This document shows, piece by piece, positions 1-8,561 of a stretch of DNA of 64,000 nucleotides. Source of the stretch: Candidatus Pelagisphaera phototrophica (GTDB taxonomy: Bacteria > Verrucomicrobiota > Verrucomicrobiia > Opitutales > Opitutaceae); contig NZ_CP076039.1 of NCBI RefSeq assembly GCF_014529625.1, positions 620,001-684,000 of the forward strand, read 5' to 3'. The position numbers and the translations under genes are program-made. How positions within the stretch are numbered: the stretch's first letter is position 1; each line of letters starts with the position of its first letter. A model generated the notes under the pieces. It saw nothing but the letters and a program-made list of their open reading frames with translations. It was not told the DNA's origin and made no database searches.

Positions 1-390
1 CCCAACGAAATGATGATCACTGAAAAAGTGGTCAACTGGTCATTCAGCGATCAAAAGGTGCGGGTCAGGATTCCGTTTGGCGTGTCCTACACTTCAGATA
101 TTCACAAAGCCATGGAACTGGCGCTGCAGGCGGCAGGCGAGGACGTCAGAATTTTGAAAGATCCGGTCCCTGCGGTTCGACTGACTGGATTTGGTGACAA
201 TTCGGTTGATTTTGAAATGAGAGGCTGGATTGTCGACCCTACTGACGGAGTTGGAAATATAACAAGCTCGTTTTACTTGAGAATATGGGATCTGTTTAAG
301 GAAAACGGTATCGAATTTCCGTATCCACAGCGCGATGTACACCTTAAAGAGCTCCCAACCGTAGAGGTGAATCTGAAGAGGAGCGAGTAA
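1..390 (+). CDS. MscS-family mechanosensitive channel, C-terminal part (5' end outside window)
   Basis: This is the end of a small-conductance mechanosensitive ion channel, an inner-membrane protein that releases solutes on hypo-osmotic shock. The frame is already open at base 1 and reads Pro-Asn-Glu before the first Met, matching the family's conserved IPNE-type segment in the cytoplasmic beta domain. VNWSFSD and RVRIPFGVSY follow, then an alpha-beta domain ending in a charged tail. The pore helices must lie upstream, so the Met at base 10 is not the true start. The gene is convergent with malate dehydrogenase, with 15 bases between them. Family assignment rests on motif recognition of this last third only. 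Confidence 0.8.
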   Translation, partial: PNEMMITEKVVNWSFSDQKVRVRIPFGVSYTSDIHKAMELALQAAGEDVRILKDPVPAVRLTGFGDNSVDFEMRGWIVDPTDGVGNITSSFYLRIWDLFKENGIEFPYPQRDVHLKELPTVEVNLKRSE

Positions 391-405
391 GTTGAGTAAA
401 TCGAA

Positions 406-1389
406 CTAGGGAAGCAAATTGCTGACCATGGCTTTCTCTTCACTCAGTTCGGCTTCAGTCGCTTTGATCTTCCGACTGCTGAATTCGTTGATCTCTAGGT
501 TCTCTATAATGCTGAGGTTTTGCCCGTCGCTTTTCATAGGGTAGGAATAGATTAGTCCATTTTCGATTCCATATTCACCATTCGAGCGCACGGCCACGCT
601 GAAGCAGTCGTCGGAAACGGTTGGAGTTGTAATGGATCGTACAGTGTCGATCGCAGCATTTGCCGCTGAGGCTGCCGAGGATAGACCGCGAGCCTTAATG
701 ACGGCTGCTCCACGTTGTTGGACAGTTGGAATGAATTCTTGAGCAAACCAGGCTTCGTCTGTGATAACCTCGGGAACGGGTTTCCCATCTATCGTCGCGT
801 CAAAGTAATTAGGATACATTGTCGAAGAATGGTTGCCCCAAATGGCCAGATTCTTGACCGCAGCGACATCTAATCCTGCTTTCAACGCCAATTGGGATTT
901 GGCTCGATTCTCGTCGAGGCGAGTCATGGCGAACCATCGGTCTTTGGGTATGTCTGGGGCGTTGTTCATCGCAATGAGGCAGTTAGTATTACAAGGGTTG
1001 CCCACCACGAGTGTCCGAATATCCGAAGCGGCGTTTTCCTGGATGGCCTTCCCCTGGCTGGTAAAGATCTGGCCGTTGATTCCCAGGAGATCTTTGCGTT
1101 CCATTCCGTCTTTGCGTGGTACACTGCCGACTAGAAGGGCCCAGCTCGCTTGGTCAAAACCTTCACTTAAGTCGCAGGTGGGTACAATTCCTCTCAGTAA
1201 GGGAAAGGCGCAGTCTTGAAGTTCCATGACAACTCCCTCCAGAGCTTTCATTCCTGGCTCGATTTCGATGAGCCGGAGAACGACGGGCTGATCCGGTCCG
1301 AGGAGATGACCTGACGCGATGCGAAAGAGCAGTGAATATCCGATTTGCCCGGCGGCGCCGGTGACTGCGACATGAATGGGTGGTTTCAT
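406..1389 (-). CDS. mdh: malate dehydrogenase (NAD-dependent)
   Basis: It interconverts malate and oxaloacetate with NAD in the citric acid cycle, in the cytoplasm. The 327-residue product opens with the dinucleotide-binding motif [10 protein letters not shown] (residues 11-20). It has the substrate loop [16 protein letters not shown], the arginine-bearing [13 protein letters not shown] and the catalytic-histidine segment [11 protein letters not shown]. Length and motifs fit the group of malate dehydrogenases related to the cytosolic eukaryotic enzyme. The start is an ATG near a weak purine stretch. It lies downstream of DAHP synthase on the same strand with a 139-base gap and no clear terminator between, so co-transcription is possible. 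Confidence 0.95.
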   Translation of the reverse strand: MKPPIHVAVTGAAGQIGYSLLFRIASGHLLGPDQPVVLRLIEIEPGMKALEGVVMELQDCAFPLLRGIVPTCDLSEGFDQASWALLVGSVPRKDGMERKDLLGINGQIFTSQGKAIQENAASDIRTLVVGNPCNTNCLIAMNNAPDIPKDRWFAMTRLDENRAKSQLALKAGLDVAAVKNLAIWGNHSSTMYPNYFDATIDGKPVPEVITDEAWFAQEFIPTVQQRGAAVIKARGLSSAASAANAAIDTVRSITTPTVSDDCFSVAVRSNGEYGIENGLIYSYPMKSDGQNLSIIENLEINEFSSRKIKATEAELSEEKAMVSNLLP

Positions 1390-1528
1390 AGGAGATTTTT
1401 ATCTAGGGACTCGAGGAAGTTAAAGCGACCAAAAAAGTAGCGGATTCAAGTTGGTTTTAAGAATCCCAATTATCGCGATAAATTTGGCGGATGTGAAACT
1501 GCGGAAGTTGAAAGCGCAGATCCAGATC

Positions 1529-2590
1529 CTAAGCCGTGGCGAATCGAGACGCCAGGTTTTCGTAGGCCTTGAGGACGGAGGCTTCTGTCGTTGTCCAGTC
1601 AATACATCCATCGGTGATCGATACGCCGTACTCGAGGGCGTCGACCGGGGCTGGGAACTTTTGGTTTCCCGCCCCAAGATTGCTTTCCATCATGGCTCCG
1701 ATGATGGAGTCGTTTCCGGATTTAATTTGTCCTATAATCGAATCGAGTACTTCTGGCTGTTTTTCTGGCTGCTTGCTGCTGTTGCCATGGCTGCAGTCGA
1801 TCATAATCGCTTTTTCCAAGCCCGCCTTTGCAAGGTCGGCTGCCGTTTTGGCCACGCTGTCGGCGTTGTAGTTCGGGCCAGAGCTTCCGCCTCGGAGAAC
1901 CACGTGGCAATTTTGGTTACCTGCGGTGGTAACGGCAGAGGCCTGTCCCTCCTGGTTTATGCCGAGAAAGGTTTGGACTCCTCGAGCCGCCTTTATGGCA
2001 TTAATTGCGACTTGGCAGGTTCCGTCCATCCCGTTCTTGAATCCGACTGGCATGGATAGACCCGATGCCATTTGACGATGCGTCTGAGATTCTGTGGTTC
2101 GAGCGCCGATGGCTGCCCAGGAGACGAGGTCGGCGATGTACTGGGGTGTGATAGGGTCAAGAAGTTCGGTGGCTGTAGGAACACCAAGGTCGATGATATC
2201 CCTCAGAAAATTGCGCGCGACACGAAGGCCCTTGTTGATATTCGCGGTCTCGTCGAGATCGGGATCCATGATAAGGCCTTTCCATCCTAGCGAGGTGCGG
2301 GGTTTTTCGAAGTAAACCCGCATGACCAGGCAGATTCGGTCCTTCACTTGTTCGCTGAGAGCGGCGAGTCTTCGTCCGTACTCAAGCCCTGCCCCAGCAT
2401 CATGAATAGAACACGGGCCTATCACTAGAAGGAAACGCCGATCATCGCCAAAAATGATGCGGTGGATATCCTGGCGGGATTGGGTTATGAACTCCGATTG
2501 AGACTCAGTTCGAGAGATCTCTTCGAGGAGTTCGTGGGGAGCAGGGAGCGCATCAGTGCGTGTGACGTTTATATCGGAGGTTTGCTTCAC
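1529..2590 (-). CDS. 3-deoxy-7-phosphoheptulonate (DAHP) synthase, class I
   Basis: This enzyme condenses phosphoenolpyruvate and erythrose 4-phosphate in the first step of the shikimate pathway. The 353-residue protein has the type I (AroF/G/H) signatures: LLVIGPCSIHD near residue 55, MRVYFEKPRTSLGWKG, GARTTESQTHR, LRGGSSGPNY and IDCSHGNSSK. Family members are usually feedback-inhibited by an aromatic amino acid, but I cannot tell which one from sequence alone, so no aroF/G/H letter is assigned. aroE of the same pathway lies about 4 kb away in a different operon. The 256-base upstream region contains two hairpins that may act in a leader. Confidence 0.95.
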   Translation of the reverse strand: MKQTSDINVTRTDALPAPHELLEEISRTESQSEFITQSRQDIHRIIFGDDRRFLLVIGPCSIHDAGAGLEYGRRLAALSEQVKDRICLVMRVYFEKPRTSLGWKGLIMDPDLDETANINKGLRVARNFLRDIIDLGVPTATELLDPITPQYIADLVSWAAIGARTTESQTHRQMASGLSMPVGFKNGMDGTCQVAINAIKAARGVQTFLGINQEGQASAVTTAGNQNCHVVLRGGSSGPNYNADSVAKTAADLAKAGLEKAIMIDCSHGNSSKQPEKQPEVLDSIIGQIKSGNDSIIGAMMESNLGAGNQKFPAPVDALEYGVSITDGCIDWTTTEASVLKAYENLASRFATA

Positions 2591-2679
2591 GGCGGTGATA
2601 GTTGGGAGAGGCCGGATTGAATTTCAATTGCGAATTCGAAAAATATCTCTGTTTGGGCCTATTGAGAGGGCAAAACTAA

Positions 2680-2709
2680 GGCGGGTAGCCTACCCCTAAG
2701 CTACCCGCC
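2680..2709. promoter_or_regulatory. perfect 10-bp hairpin between DAHP synthase and ygfZ-like gene
   Basis: GGCGGGTAGC and its exact complement GCTACCCGCC flank a 10-base loop. The hairpin lies 90 bases upstream of the DAHP synthase start (minus strand) and 138 bases upstream of the ygfZ-like start (plus strand). Neither side carries an immediate T run, so it is not an ordinary intrinsic terminator. It could be a leader structure for DAHP synthase or a recognition site. Confidence 0.5.
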
Positions 2710-2735
2710 ATCTCGTTTTCTTAGTTACCCCAAAA

Positions 2736-2750
2736 TCCCGCTGAGCGGGA
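2736..2750. promoter_or_regulatory. second short hairpin in the same intergenic region
   Basis: TCCCGC and GCGGGA pair around a three-base loop, 26 bases from the larger hairpin. Read on the minus strand it would be the first of two consecutive stem-loops in a DAHP synthase leader. A TTGACA hexamer on the minus strand at about 2795-2800 could be the -35 of such a transcript, but no good -10 accompanies it. Confidence 0.35.
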
Positions 2751-2846
2751 AAGTGTTTGTTATTGACCGAACGAGATAGAGAACATCAGGTGTCTGTCAA
2801 CCAATATTCGGCGATTATTTAAAAAACATATTCAAAGCCTTGATAG

Positions 2847-3773
2847 ATGGAAACTTCGAGAGTGCATTTTTATCTCCCAAAGGGCGTGTTTTTCGTGGAG
2901 GGAGAGGATGCCGCCCCTTTTTTGCAGGGTCAGTTCTCGCAAGATATCAGAACGGCCGATGGTTTTAGGGCGTATGGACTGTGGCTTAACCGCAAAGGCA
3001 AAATCCTAGCGGACAGCTTTATGCTCAGGATTTCTGAATCACGCTTTTTGGTGGTCAGCTATTTCGGTGAAACAGAAGTTCTACGGGATAATTTAGAGAA
3101 TCGGATTATAATGGACGAGGTCGAGACTCGATCTACTGAGTCAGGCTGGTTTGGGGTATCTGTTTGGGGCGAAGCGATTGAAAGGGTACTGGAGCTAGCA
3201 AAATTGGAACGGCCTAGTGGGGATGGGTTTTCGTCATGCGACGGTGTATACGCATTTTGGGGACGAAGAGGAGAGGAAACCAATTTGGAAATCCTGTTTG
3301 GCAATGAAGCCGATCGCAAAAGTATGGAAAGCAGCCTCTCGGAAATAGGTATTCAACTCATAAGCGCCAAGAGTGTGAGAATTCTCGCTTTGCGAGAAAA
3401 ATGCTTTCAAGTTGGTTTAGATATTCAGGACTCAGACCTTCCTCAAGAGGTTGGGCTTGCCGATGTCGCTGTTTCGTATACAAAAGGTTGTTACATTGGT
3501 CAAGAGGTGATGGCCCGCTTAAAATCGATGGGCCGTTCGCGCCGGACCCTTGAATGTGTCTCCGCACCGAAAATGCTAGAGGGAAACGGCCCATGGGAAT
3601 TGCGAGGAACGGACGGATCTCGTGCGGGAGAATTAAGAAGCGTGGTCTGCGATGGAGCTGAAATTATAGGTGTGGCGATGCTCAAGCGTGCCTTGTCTGA
3701 AGAAAAAACGTTTGAGGTAGCCGGGCAATCCGCAGTTGCGATATGTCAAGCTATGCAAGGGACAGACGATTGA
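2847..3773 (+). CDS. ygfZ: YgfZ/GcvT-like folate-binding protein
   Basis: YgfZ-type proteins use tetrahydrofolate and support repair or maturation of certain iron-sulfur enzymes in the cytoplasm. The 308-residue product has the family hallmark KGCYIGQEVMAR at about residues 213-224, in which the Cys is conserved. The N-terminal region (FLQGQFSQDI, then GLWLNRKGKILAD) matches the GcvT-like fold. It starts at an ATG without an obvious ribosome binding site. Its stop codon overlaps the likely start of the next small gene, implying coupling. The alternative of a true aminomethyltransferase is unlikely: the protein is short and carries the YgfZ motif. Confidence 0.85.
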   Translation: METSRVHFYLPKGVFFVEGEDAAPFLQGQFSQDIRTADGFRAYGLWLNRKGKILADSFMLRISESRFLVVSYFGETEVLRDNLENRIIMDEVETRSTESGWFGVSVWGEAIERVLELAKLERPSGDGFSSCDGVYAFWGRRGEETNLEILFGNEADRKSMESSLSEIGIQLISAKSVRILALREKCFQVGLDIQDSDLPQEVGLADVAVSYTKGCYIGQEVMARLKSMGRSRRTLECVSAPKMLEGNGPWELRGTDGSRAGELRSVVCDGAEIIGVAMLKRALSEEKTFEVAGQSAVAICQAMQGTDD

Positions 3774-4000
3774 ATTCCGAACAAGAGCTGGTTCAGATAA
3801 AGACGCTTTTGAGCAGACTAGGTGCGAGTGACGTCGCATCGGATGTAATGGCTAGGCAGTTGGTCAAAAGAGCGGATCAATGGGTAGAGGAGCGAGGAAT
3901 CAACCGGGTTGAGGCGATGCGTCAACTACTGGAGCTTGTCGTTACAGGTCGGTCTGGAGGGCTTCCGGCTAGTTTTGAAGCGCCATCGGAGGATAATTAG
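3770..4000 (+). CDS. small protein of unknown function, coupled to ygfZ-like gene
   Basis: I do not recognise this protein. It has about 76 residues, is charged and helical, without signal peptide or cysteines; a run such as RADQWVEERGINRVEAMRQLLEL suggests a helix-turn-helix-like or ribbon-helix-helix-size domain, but that is only shape. I chose a TTG start at 3770 because it overlaps the TGA of the upstream gene (TTGA) and follows AAGGGA at good distance. An ATG at 3743 in the same frame would lie inside the upstream gene. Confidence 0.55.
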   Translation: MNSEQELVQIKTLLSRLGASDVASDVMARQLVKRADQWVEERGINRVEAMRQLLELVVTGRSGGLPASFEAPSEDN

Positions 4001-4097
4001 GAACAATCCGATGATTTTTGAATGAATACGAACAATTCGTTTGACGAGCTTGCTTAAGCTCATTCGATTCACCCGGTTTTCTATCTGGAAACACTTT

Positions 4098-4103
4098 TAT
4101 AAT
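4098..4103 (+). promoter_or_regulatory. candidate -10 box of the HU-like gene
   Basis: A consensus TATAAT lies 25 bases before the ATG of the HU-like gene. The matching -35 position (GGTTTT) is poor. If used, the leader would be about 17-20 bases and contain no Shine-Dalgarno sequence. A short palindrome, GAGCTT/AAGCTC, sits at 4045-4060 just upstream and could be an operator. Confidence 0.4.
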
Positions 4104-4127
4104 CTCAAATAACAATTACATTCCCAT

Positions 4128-4442
4128 ATGAATAAATCCGAACTTGTCTCAGAAATTCAGGCAAACCTTGGCGGCGCTTCTAAAGCGGACGCAGAAAACG
4201 CATTGAGTGCCGTATTGGCCTCGGTTAAAACAGCGATCAAAAAGGCAGGTAAGACTGTCAAGGTGAGTGACAAAGATGCGAAGCCAGCGGTTGCAATCCA
4301 GCTCGTTGGATTTGGAACATTTTCTGTAACTCGGCGCAACGCGCGTTCGGGAATCAATCCTCTCACGAAGGCTCCTTTGAAGATCAAAGCCAGCAAGGCG
4401 ATCAAGTTCAAGCCAGGCGCTGGACTTAAGGGCGCACTCTAG
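4128..4442 (+). CDS. HU/IHF-family DNA-binding protein with a short insertion
   Basis: This is a histone-like protein that bends DNA and compacts the nucleoid as a dimer. The 104-residue product has the N-terminal helices (NKSELVSEIQANLGG, SKADAENALSAVL), the VGFGTFSV turn and the DNA-clamping arm RNARSGINPLTK. Classical HU has about 90 residues; the excess sits between the second helix and VGFGTF, where KTVKVSDKDAKPAVAIQ is longer than usual. The gene stands alone and is followed by an intrinsic terminator. No ribosome binding site is visible before the ATG. Confidence 0.9.
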   Translation: MNKSELVSEIQANLGGASKADAENALSAVLASVKTAIKKAGKTVKVSDKDAKPAVAIQLVGFGTFSVTRRNARSGINPLTKAPLKIKASKAIKFKPGAGLKGAL

Positions 4443-4469
4443 TTTCTCGATTTAAGTTAATTTTTTTGT

Positions 4470-4502
4470 CCCGCAGCTTTCCGCCTGCGGGATTTTTGTT
4501 TT
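4470..4502 (+). terminator. intrinsic terminator after HU-like gene
   Basis: CCCGCAG pairs with CTGCGGG across an 8-base loop, followed directly by ATTTTTGTTTTT. It ends the HU-like transcript 28 bases after its stop codon and lies just before galactokinase. Confidence 0.85.
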
Positions 4503-4514
4503 TAATTTCGAGCC

Positions 4515-5711
4515 ATGCCATTGGTGGAAAGACTGAAATTCCGTTTTACGAAAAACTATGACGCTGTTCCGGACGTCATAGCTGCGGCGCCGGGGCGGGT
4601 TGAGTTCATAGGCAATCACACAGATTACAACAATGGACCTGTAATTGGAGCAGCGATTGACCGTTATGTCTTTGTGGCGCTTAGAAGGATTGAAGAATCC
4701 GTATTTCGGTTCTCGAGTGGGGATTCGTCTTATGTCGCTGTTGAAGATCCCACTCAAAAGCTTAAGGGCAAAAGGTCATGGATCAATTATCCTCTGGGCG
4801 TATATGATAGTTTGATACGGCGGGGACTGAAGCCTTCGGGGGGATTTGAGCTAGTGGTTGATTCCGATGTTCCAATGGGTGCAGGATTGAGCAGTAGCGC
4901 AGCTTTGGAGTTGGCAGTGTGCCAAGCGTTGTGCACGGTCTACGGGCTGGGGCTTAGTCGAGAGGAAATGGCGCTTGCGAGTCGAGAGGCGGAAAACGAA
5001 TTTGTGGGAATGCCTTGCGGGATACTGGATCAAGGTGTTTCGGCTATGGGGACATCAGGTTCCTTGGTCTACATCGACTGTAGAGACATGCGCTTTTCAA
5101 CTATACCGCTGGGGAAAAATTACAGTATCTGGATATTTAACACCCACAAGAAGCACTCGCTTGTGGAATCCATGTATTCTGAAAGGCACAATGAGTGTTT
5201 TCAAGCGGTAGACGGTTTAAACGGAGTAGGACTGAGAATTCAATATTTGGCGGATATTTCTCCTGCCGACTTCCAGAGCGCCAAGAGTCGTTTGTTGGGA
5301 ACGTTGTCTAACAGAGCAGAGCACATCGTATCTGAAATTGAACGGGTGAATCGGGTTAAGCATCTGCTTGAAGGCGGGAGGGTCTCAGAGGCGGGACAGC
5401 TCCTGTTTGAATCGCATGCCAGTTCAAGGGATCTTTTTGAAAACAGTGTGGAAGAACTCGACTATCTCGTCGAGATCTTGAAATCGCTACCGAACGTCAT
5501 AGGAGCTCGGTTGACTGGGGGTGGATTTGGTGGAGCTGTTATGGCTCTAACCGAAGATGCTTTTTCGCCTGACTACGCGGAGTCTGTGGCATCAGCCTAT
5601 CGCGGCAGGTTTGGACAGCCGCCTGAAGTGATTCAGTGTCGACTTTCTGATGGAGTCCGCGTCGTAGAACGTATAGAGTCTACGGATACTATTGAGCCAG
5701 CTCTTGGATAA
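4515..5711 (+). CDS. galK: galactokinase (GHMP kinase family)
   Basis: It phosphorylates galactose at C1 with ATP, the entry step of the Leloir pathway. The 398-residue protein has three motifs of the family in order: GRVEFIGNHTDYNNG (about residues 28-42), the ATP loop PMGAGLSSSAALE (about 119-131) and ARLTGGGFGGAV near the C-terminus. The first motif reads IGNHTDYN where the best-known galactokinases have IGEHTDYN, so specificity for galactose versus a related sugar such as N-acetylgalactosamine is uncertain. No other gal gene is adjacent. Its last 23 bases overlap the convergent prepilin peptidase gene. Confidence 0.8.
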   Translation: MPLVERLKFRFTKNYDAVPDVIAAAPGRVEFIGNHTDYNNGPVIGAAIDRYVFVALRRIEESVFRFSSGDSSYVAVEDPTQKLKGKRSWINYPLGVYDSLIRRGLKPSGGFELVVDSDVPMGAGLSSSAALELAVCQALCTVYGLGLSREEMALASREAENEFVGMPCGILDQGVSAMGTSGSLVYIDCRDMRFSTIPLGKNYSIWIFNTHKKHSLVESMYSERHNECFQAVDGLNGVGLRIQYLADISPADFQSAKSRLLGTLSNRAEHIVSEIERVNRVKHLLEGGRVSEAGQLLFESHASSRDLFENSVEELDYLVEILKSLPNVIGARLTGGGFGGAVMALTEDAFSPDYAESVASAYRGRFGQPPEVIQCRLSDGVRVVERIESTDTIEPALG

Positions 5712-6582
5712 GCGCTAGGTAATCGTCGACCTGTGTCTCGAATACAATGGCGTACAGGAGAGCGCCTGAAGCGAGCATGGGGCCGAAAGGCATTTCTCGC
5801 CCAATAAGGTCCTCGCCTTCCCCTGATTCCTTTGGCCTTAAAGCGGGAACGACCGCCTTGGCAATCGTCCAGCCTAGCACTCCAACGGTACCTATGACGG
5901 CCCCGCCAAAGAGCGCGAACAATGCCCCTTGCCAGCCCAAAAAGGCGCCGATACCCCCAAGTAGTTTGACGTCCCCAAATCCCATCGCTTCTTTGCGAAG
6001 GACCTTTTCGGCAACGAGGGCGATCCAAAGAATTAGGCCGGAGCCGATCATTAATCCGACGAGAGCCTCGAAAATGCCTTTGACCGAAGCGTAAGCGAAA
6101 GTCGGATCACTAATTCCGTGCAACGAGGGTATGATCCCCGATAGAATCACGCCGATTATGCCCGTCCCGATTGAAAATCGGTCTGGGATTTCCATATGGT
6201 CGAAGTCTATGAAAGTCGCGCAGATTAGGAGCCCTACCAGTACCATGAGGCACAGAGCCTTCGCGTGGGGCTGTTGTTGCCAAGCAGCGAGAAACAGGCA
6301 GGCGGTCAGAAGTTCGACAAAAGGATAACGGAAACTGTAGCTAGCTTTACAGCAACGGGCTTTTCCGCGAAGGATGAACCAGCTAAGGATGGGAATATTG
6401 TCGAACCACTTAATCGGCTGGCCGCACGAGCAGATTGAGCCGGGGAAGATGATCGACTTTTCTGCTGGTATGCGATAGATGCATACATTGAGAAAACTTC
6501 CTATCAGGGCTCCGAATATGAAAATCACGGAGGAGAAAAAGACGGGAAATCCCTGATCGATGTATTGCAGCTCGGGTAGCAT
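5689..6582 (-). CDS. pilD: type IV prepilin peptidase / methyltransferase (A24 aspartic protease)
   Basis: It cleaves the leader of type IV prepilins and pseudopilins at the inner membrane and N-methylates the new N-terminus. The 297-residue polytopic protein has the N-terminal IGSFLNVCIYRIP and the two catalytic aspartate segments FIDFDHMEIPDR and GFGDVKLLGGIGAFLG. The cytoplasmic zinc loop is altered: instead of two CxxC pairs it reads CSCG and RCCKA. It is the last gene of a run with aroE (13-base gap) and the SirB1-like gene. A probable substrate is encoded at 62.3-62.7 kb. Confidence 0.93.
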   Translation of the reverse strand: MLPELQYIDQGFPVFFSSVIFIFGALIGSFLNVCIYRIPAEKSIIFPGSICSCGQPIKWFDNIPILSWFILRGKARCCKASYSFRYPFVELLTACLFLAAWQQQPHAKALCLMVLVGLLICATFIDFDHMEIPDRFSIGTGIIGVILSGIIPSLHGISDPTFAYASVKGIFEALVGLMIGSGLILWIALVAEKVLRKEAMGFGDVKLLGGIGAFLGWQGALFALFGGAVIGTVGVLGWTIAKAVVPALRPKESGEGEDLIGREMPFGPMLASGALLYAIVFETQVDDYLALIQELAQ

Positions 6583-6595
6583 GTGTTTTGGACTC

Positions 6596-7534
6596 TTAGT
6601 CGAAGTACGCTCGCGACAGCAAAGCTGCGTTGGCTGCTTGGTTCATTGTTTCCGCATTGACGTTTTTCCCTGACCAAATTTCGAGGGAGCGAGCTCCTTG
6701 ATACACCAGCATGGATAGCCCGTTGGCCGCACGCCCTCCTTTTGATAGGATGAGCTCCATAAATTGGGTGGTTCGCGGATTATAGATCATATCGAATAGA
6801 GTGAGAGGATGCTGTACGCACTCTTCGGGCAGCGGCAGAGGATCGTCAGAGTTGAGACCAAGAGAGGTTGCATTGACAATTATTGTGCTGGAGGGCAGCG
6901 AAAGTTTTGAATCGTTCGGTGAACAATTACTCAGGGGAATCGAAAATCGTTCGGCAATAGGGCTTAAGGTTTGGATCAGATTTTTGAGACGATCTTGGTT
7001 GCGGTTGACGATTTTAAGGGATTGGCATTTGCGACGCAAGGCTTCGACTGCAGCCGCTCGCCCGGCTCCTCCGGCTCCTAAAATGACAATATCCTTACCT
7101 TCAAGGCTGGTCTCAAGGTCTCTTCTAATTCCCTCCGAAAGGCCATAGCCGTCCGTGTTGAATCCTTCATAACCGTCGTCTAGGCGTCTCAACGTATTGA
7201 CCGCCCCTATTTCGAGTGCGGCGGAGTCTACCTTTTGTAGAGCGCCTAAGGCGATTTCCTTGTGTGGGACAGTTAAATTGAGACCGAAAAACCCCTTTTC
7301 GTGAAACATAGGAAGAGCCTGGATCAAGTCCTCGGGTGGTACTTCGAAACGAAAGTAACGCCAATTAGAGAAGCGGTCATTGGGCTGGGAAATCTCCTTA
7401 ATGGCAGCGTTGTGCATTGCGGGACTTATTGAGTGCCGCACGGGATGCCCTAGAACTGCGAGGCTGACTCCGTCGAACCCCCAGCTTTTCAGATCCTTTA
7501 GGGTGTATGTTTCCTCGGAATTGAAGGTTTCCAT
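6596..7534 (-). CDS. aroE: shikimate dehydrogenase
   Basis: It reduces 3-dehydroshikimate to shikimate with NADPH in aromatic amino acid synthesis. The 312-residue product has the substrate site LGHPVRHSISPAMHN (residues 28-42), the catalytic-lysine region GLNLTVPHKE and the NADP-binding loop ILGAGGAGRAAA. DMIYNPRTTQF and GLSMLVYQGA near the C-terminus are also typical. About 20 extra residues precede the usual start of the fold, so a start further in cannot be excluded. It lies between the SirB1-like gene and the prepilin peptidase on one strand. Confidence 0.94.
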   Translation of the reverse strand: METFNSEETYTLKDLKSWGFDGVSLAVLGHPVRHSISPAMHNAAIKEISQPNDRFSNWRYFRFEVPPEDLIQALPMFHEKGFFGLNLTVPHKEIALGALQKVDSAALEIGAVNTLRRLDDGYEGFNTDGYGLSEGIRRDLETSLEGKDIVILGAGGAGRAAAVEALRRKCQSLKIVNRNQDRLKNLIQTLSPIAERFSIPLSNCSPNDSKLSLPSSTIIVNATSLGLNSDDPLPLPEECVQHPLTLFDMIYNPRTTQFMELILSKGGRAANGLSMLVYQGARSLEIWSGKNVNAETMNQAANAALLSRAYFD

Positions 7535-7625
7535 GGGCGAAAAATGGAATTCGAAAGTACCGGGATGGGCGAGGAAATTATCACTCGATGGCGATTCACC
7601 CCTCTTGGGCGTACGGCAGGGAAAT

Positions 7626-8561
7626 TTAGAGCTGCTTCTCGTATGCGTCTTTAAACTCCTTCAGCATATCTGAGAATAAAGCTGCCATCGACCCCTTTCC
7701 CGATTCCGTGTAATGGAAAACAAGATTTCTACAAATGCGGGAGAGCGTTTCGTGTGTGGTGGCAGGAGCGAGATAGCTTAGATTGGGGACGATATTACTA
7801 GATTCGATCCGCTTGAGCATATGCCCCGCTGTCAGGAATTTGCCGTGTTCGAATGGATCTATGTAGAAAGGAGCTGTTTCTTCGAAGCAGCCAACGACGA
7901 AATGTCCAGGAGCATTGATGGGAACGATTTCCAGCCCAAGTCTCTCAGCTATAATAAGATAGAGAACTGAGAGGGTTATGGGGAGGCCTTTTTTAGACTG
8001 AAGGACCGCATTGATAAAGCTGTTGTCTGGATCAGTGTACTGCTCCGAGTTGCCCCTAAAGCCCGCCTCGTGAAAGAGGACACGATTGATGACGGCACAT
8101 TGGTCTCGGGGGGAGGCCGGCTTTATTATGAGCTCTTTGCAGCGACTCGCATATGAGTCCAGTTGATTGCAGATGCCTCCTATCTCGAGATTGGGGTAGG
8201 CGACCCGGCTAATCATCATCCAGCCAGTTTCGAGCTCGTAGTTCCCTGAATGTATGAACTGTCGAAGTTCTTGGGCGAGATCGACGGATCGAAGCTCAGA
8301 AAGGTAAGCTCCAGCGTGCCAGCCTAGCAGCCGATTGCTGCTCTTGGCGGCTTCGTTCAGAATTTCCAGGCCGTAGGACCCCATTGAATTTAGAATTCTG
8401 AGAAGCTCTTCTCTTACGGCGGGACTCGGATCATCCAGTAGACTCAAAAGGGCAACTTTTTCTTTGGCCGTCATCGCATGGTCTCGCACGTTCGTAAGGT
8501 GCGGCACTATTCCGTGAATCGCAATAGTAGAAGATCGTTTAGACGAAAAATTGGGGGACAT
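7626..8561 (-). CDS. SirB1/transglutaminase-like protein
   Basis: Members of this family have a transglutaminase-like fold, are common in bacteria and have no firmly established activity. The C-terminal two thirds match: LFHEAGFRGNSEQY, DPDNSFINAVLQ, KGLPITLSVLYL and NAPGHFVVG. The N-terminal ~90 residues look like HEAT-type helical repeats (LLSLLDDPSPAVREELLRIL). I chose the ATG at 8561 (about 311 residues); the open frame extends to 8669 but those residues look non-coding. No membrane segment is visible. It is upstream of aroE with a 91-base gap. Confidence 0.75.
   Translation of the reverse strand: MSPNFSSKRSSTIAIHGIVPHLTNVRDHAMTAKEKVALLSLLDDPSPAVREELLRILNSMGSYGLEILNEAAKSSNRLLGWHAGAYLSELRSVDLAQELRQFIHSGNYELETGWMMISRVAYPNLEIGGICNQLDSYASRCKELIIKPASPRDQCAVINRVLFHEAGFRGNSEQYTDPDNSFINAVLQSKKGLPITLSVLYLIIAERLGLEIVPINAPGHFVVGCFEETAPFYIDPFEHGKFLTAGHMLKRIESSNIVPNLSYLAPATTHETLSRICRNLVFHYTESGKGSMAALFSDMLKEFKDAYEKQL

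Noticed and set aside
2680-2715. Tiny frame (11 codons) inside the large hairpin as a leader peptide
   Set aside because: Only one aromatic codon and no good ribosome binding site; kept as part of a finding, not as a gene.
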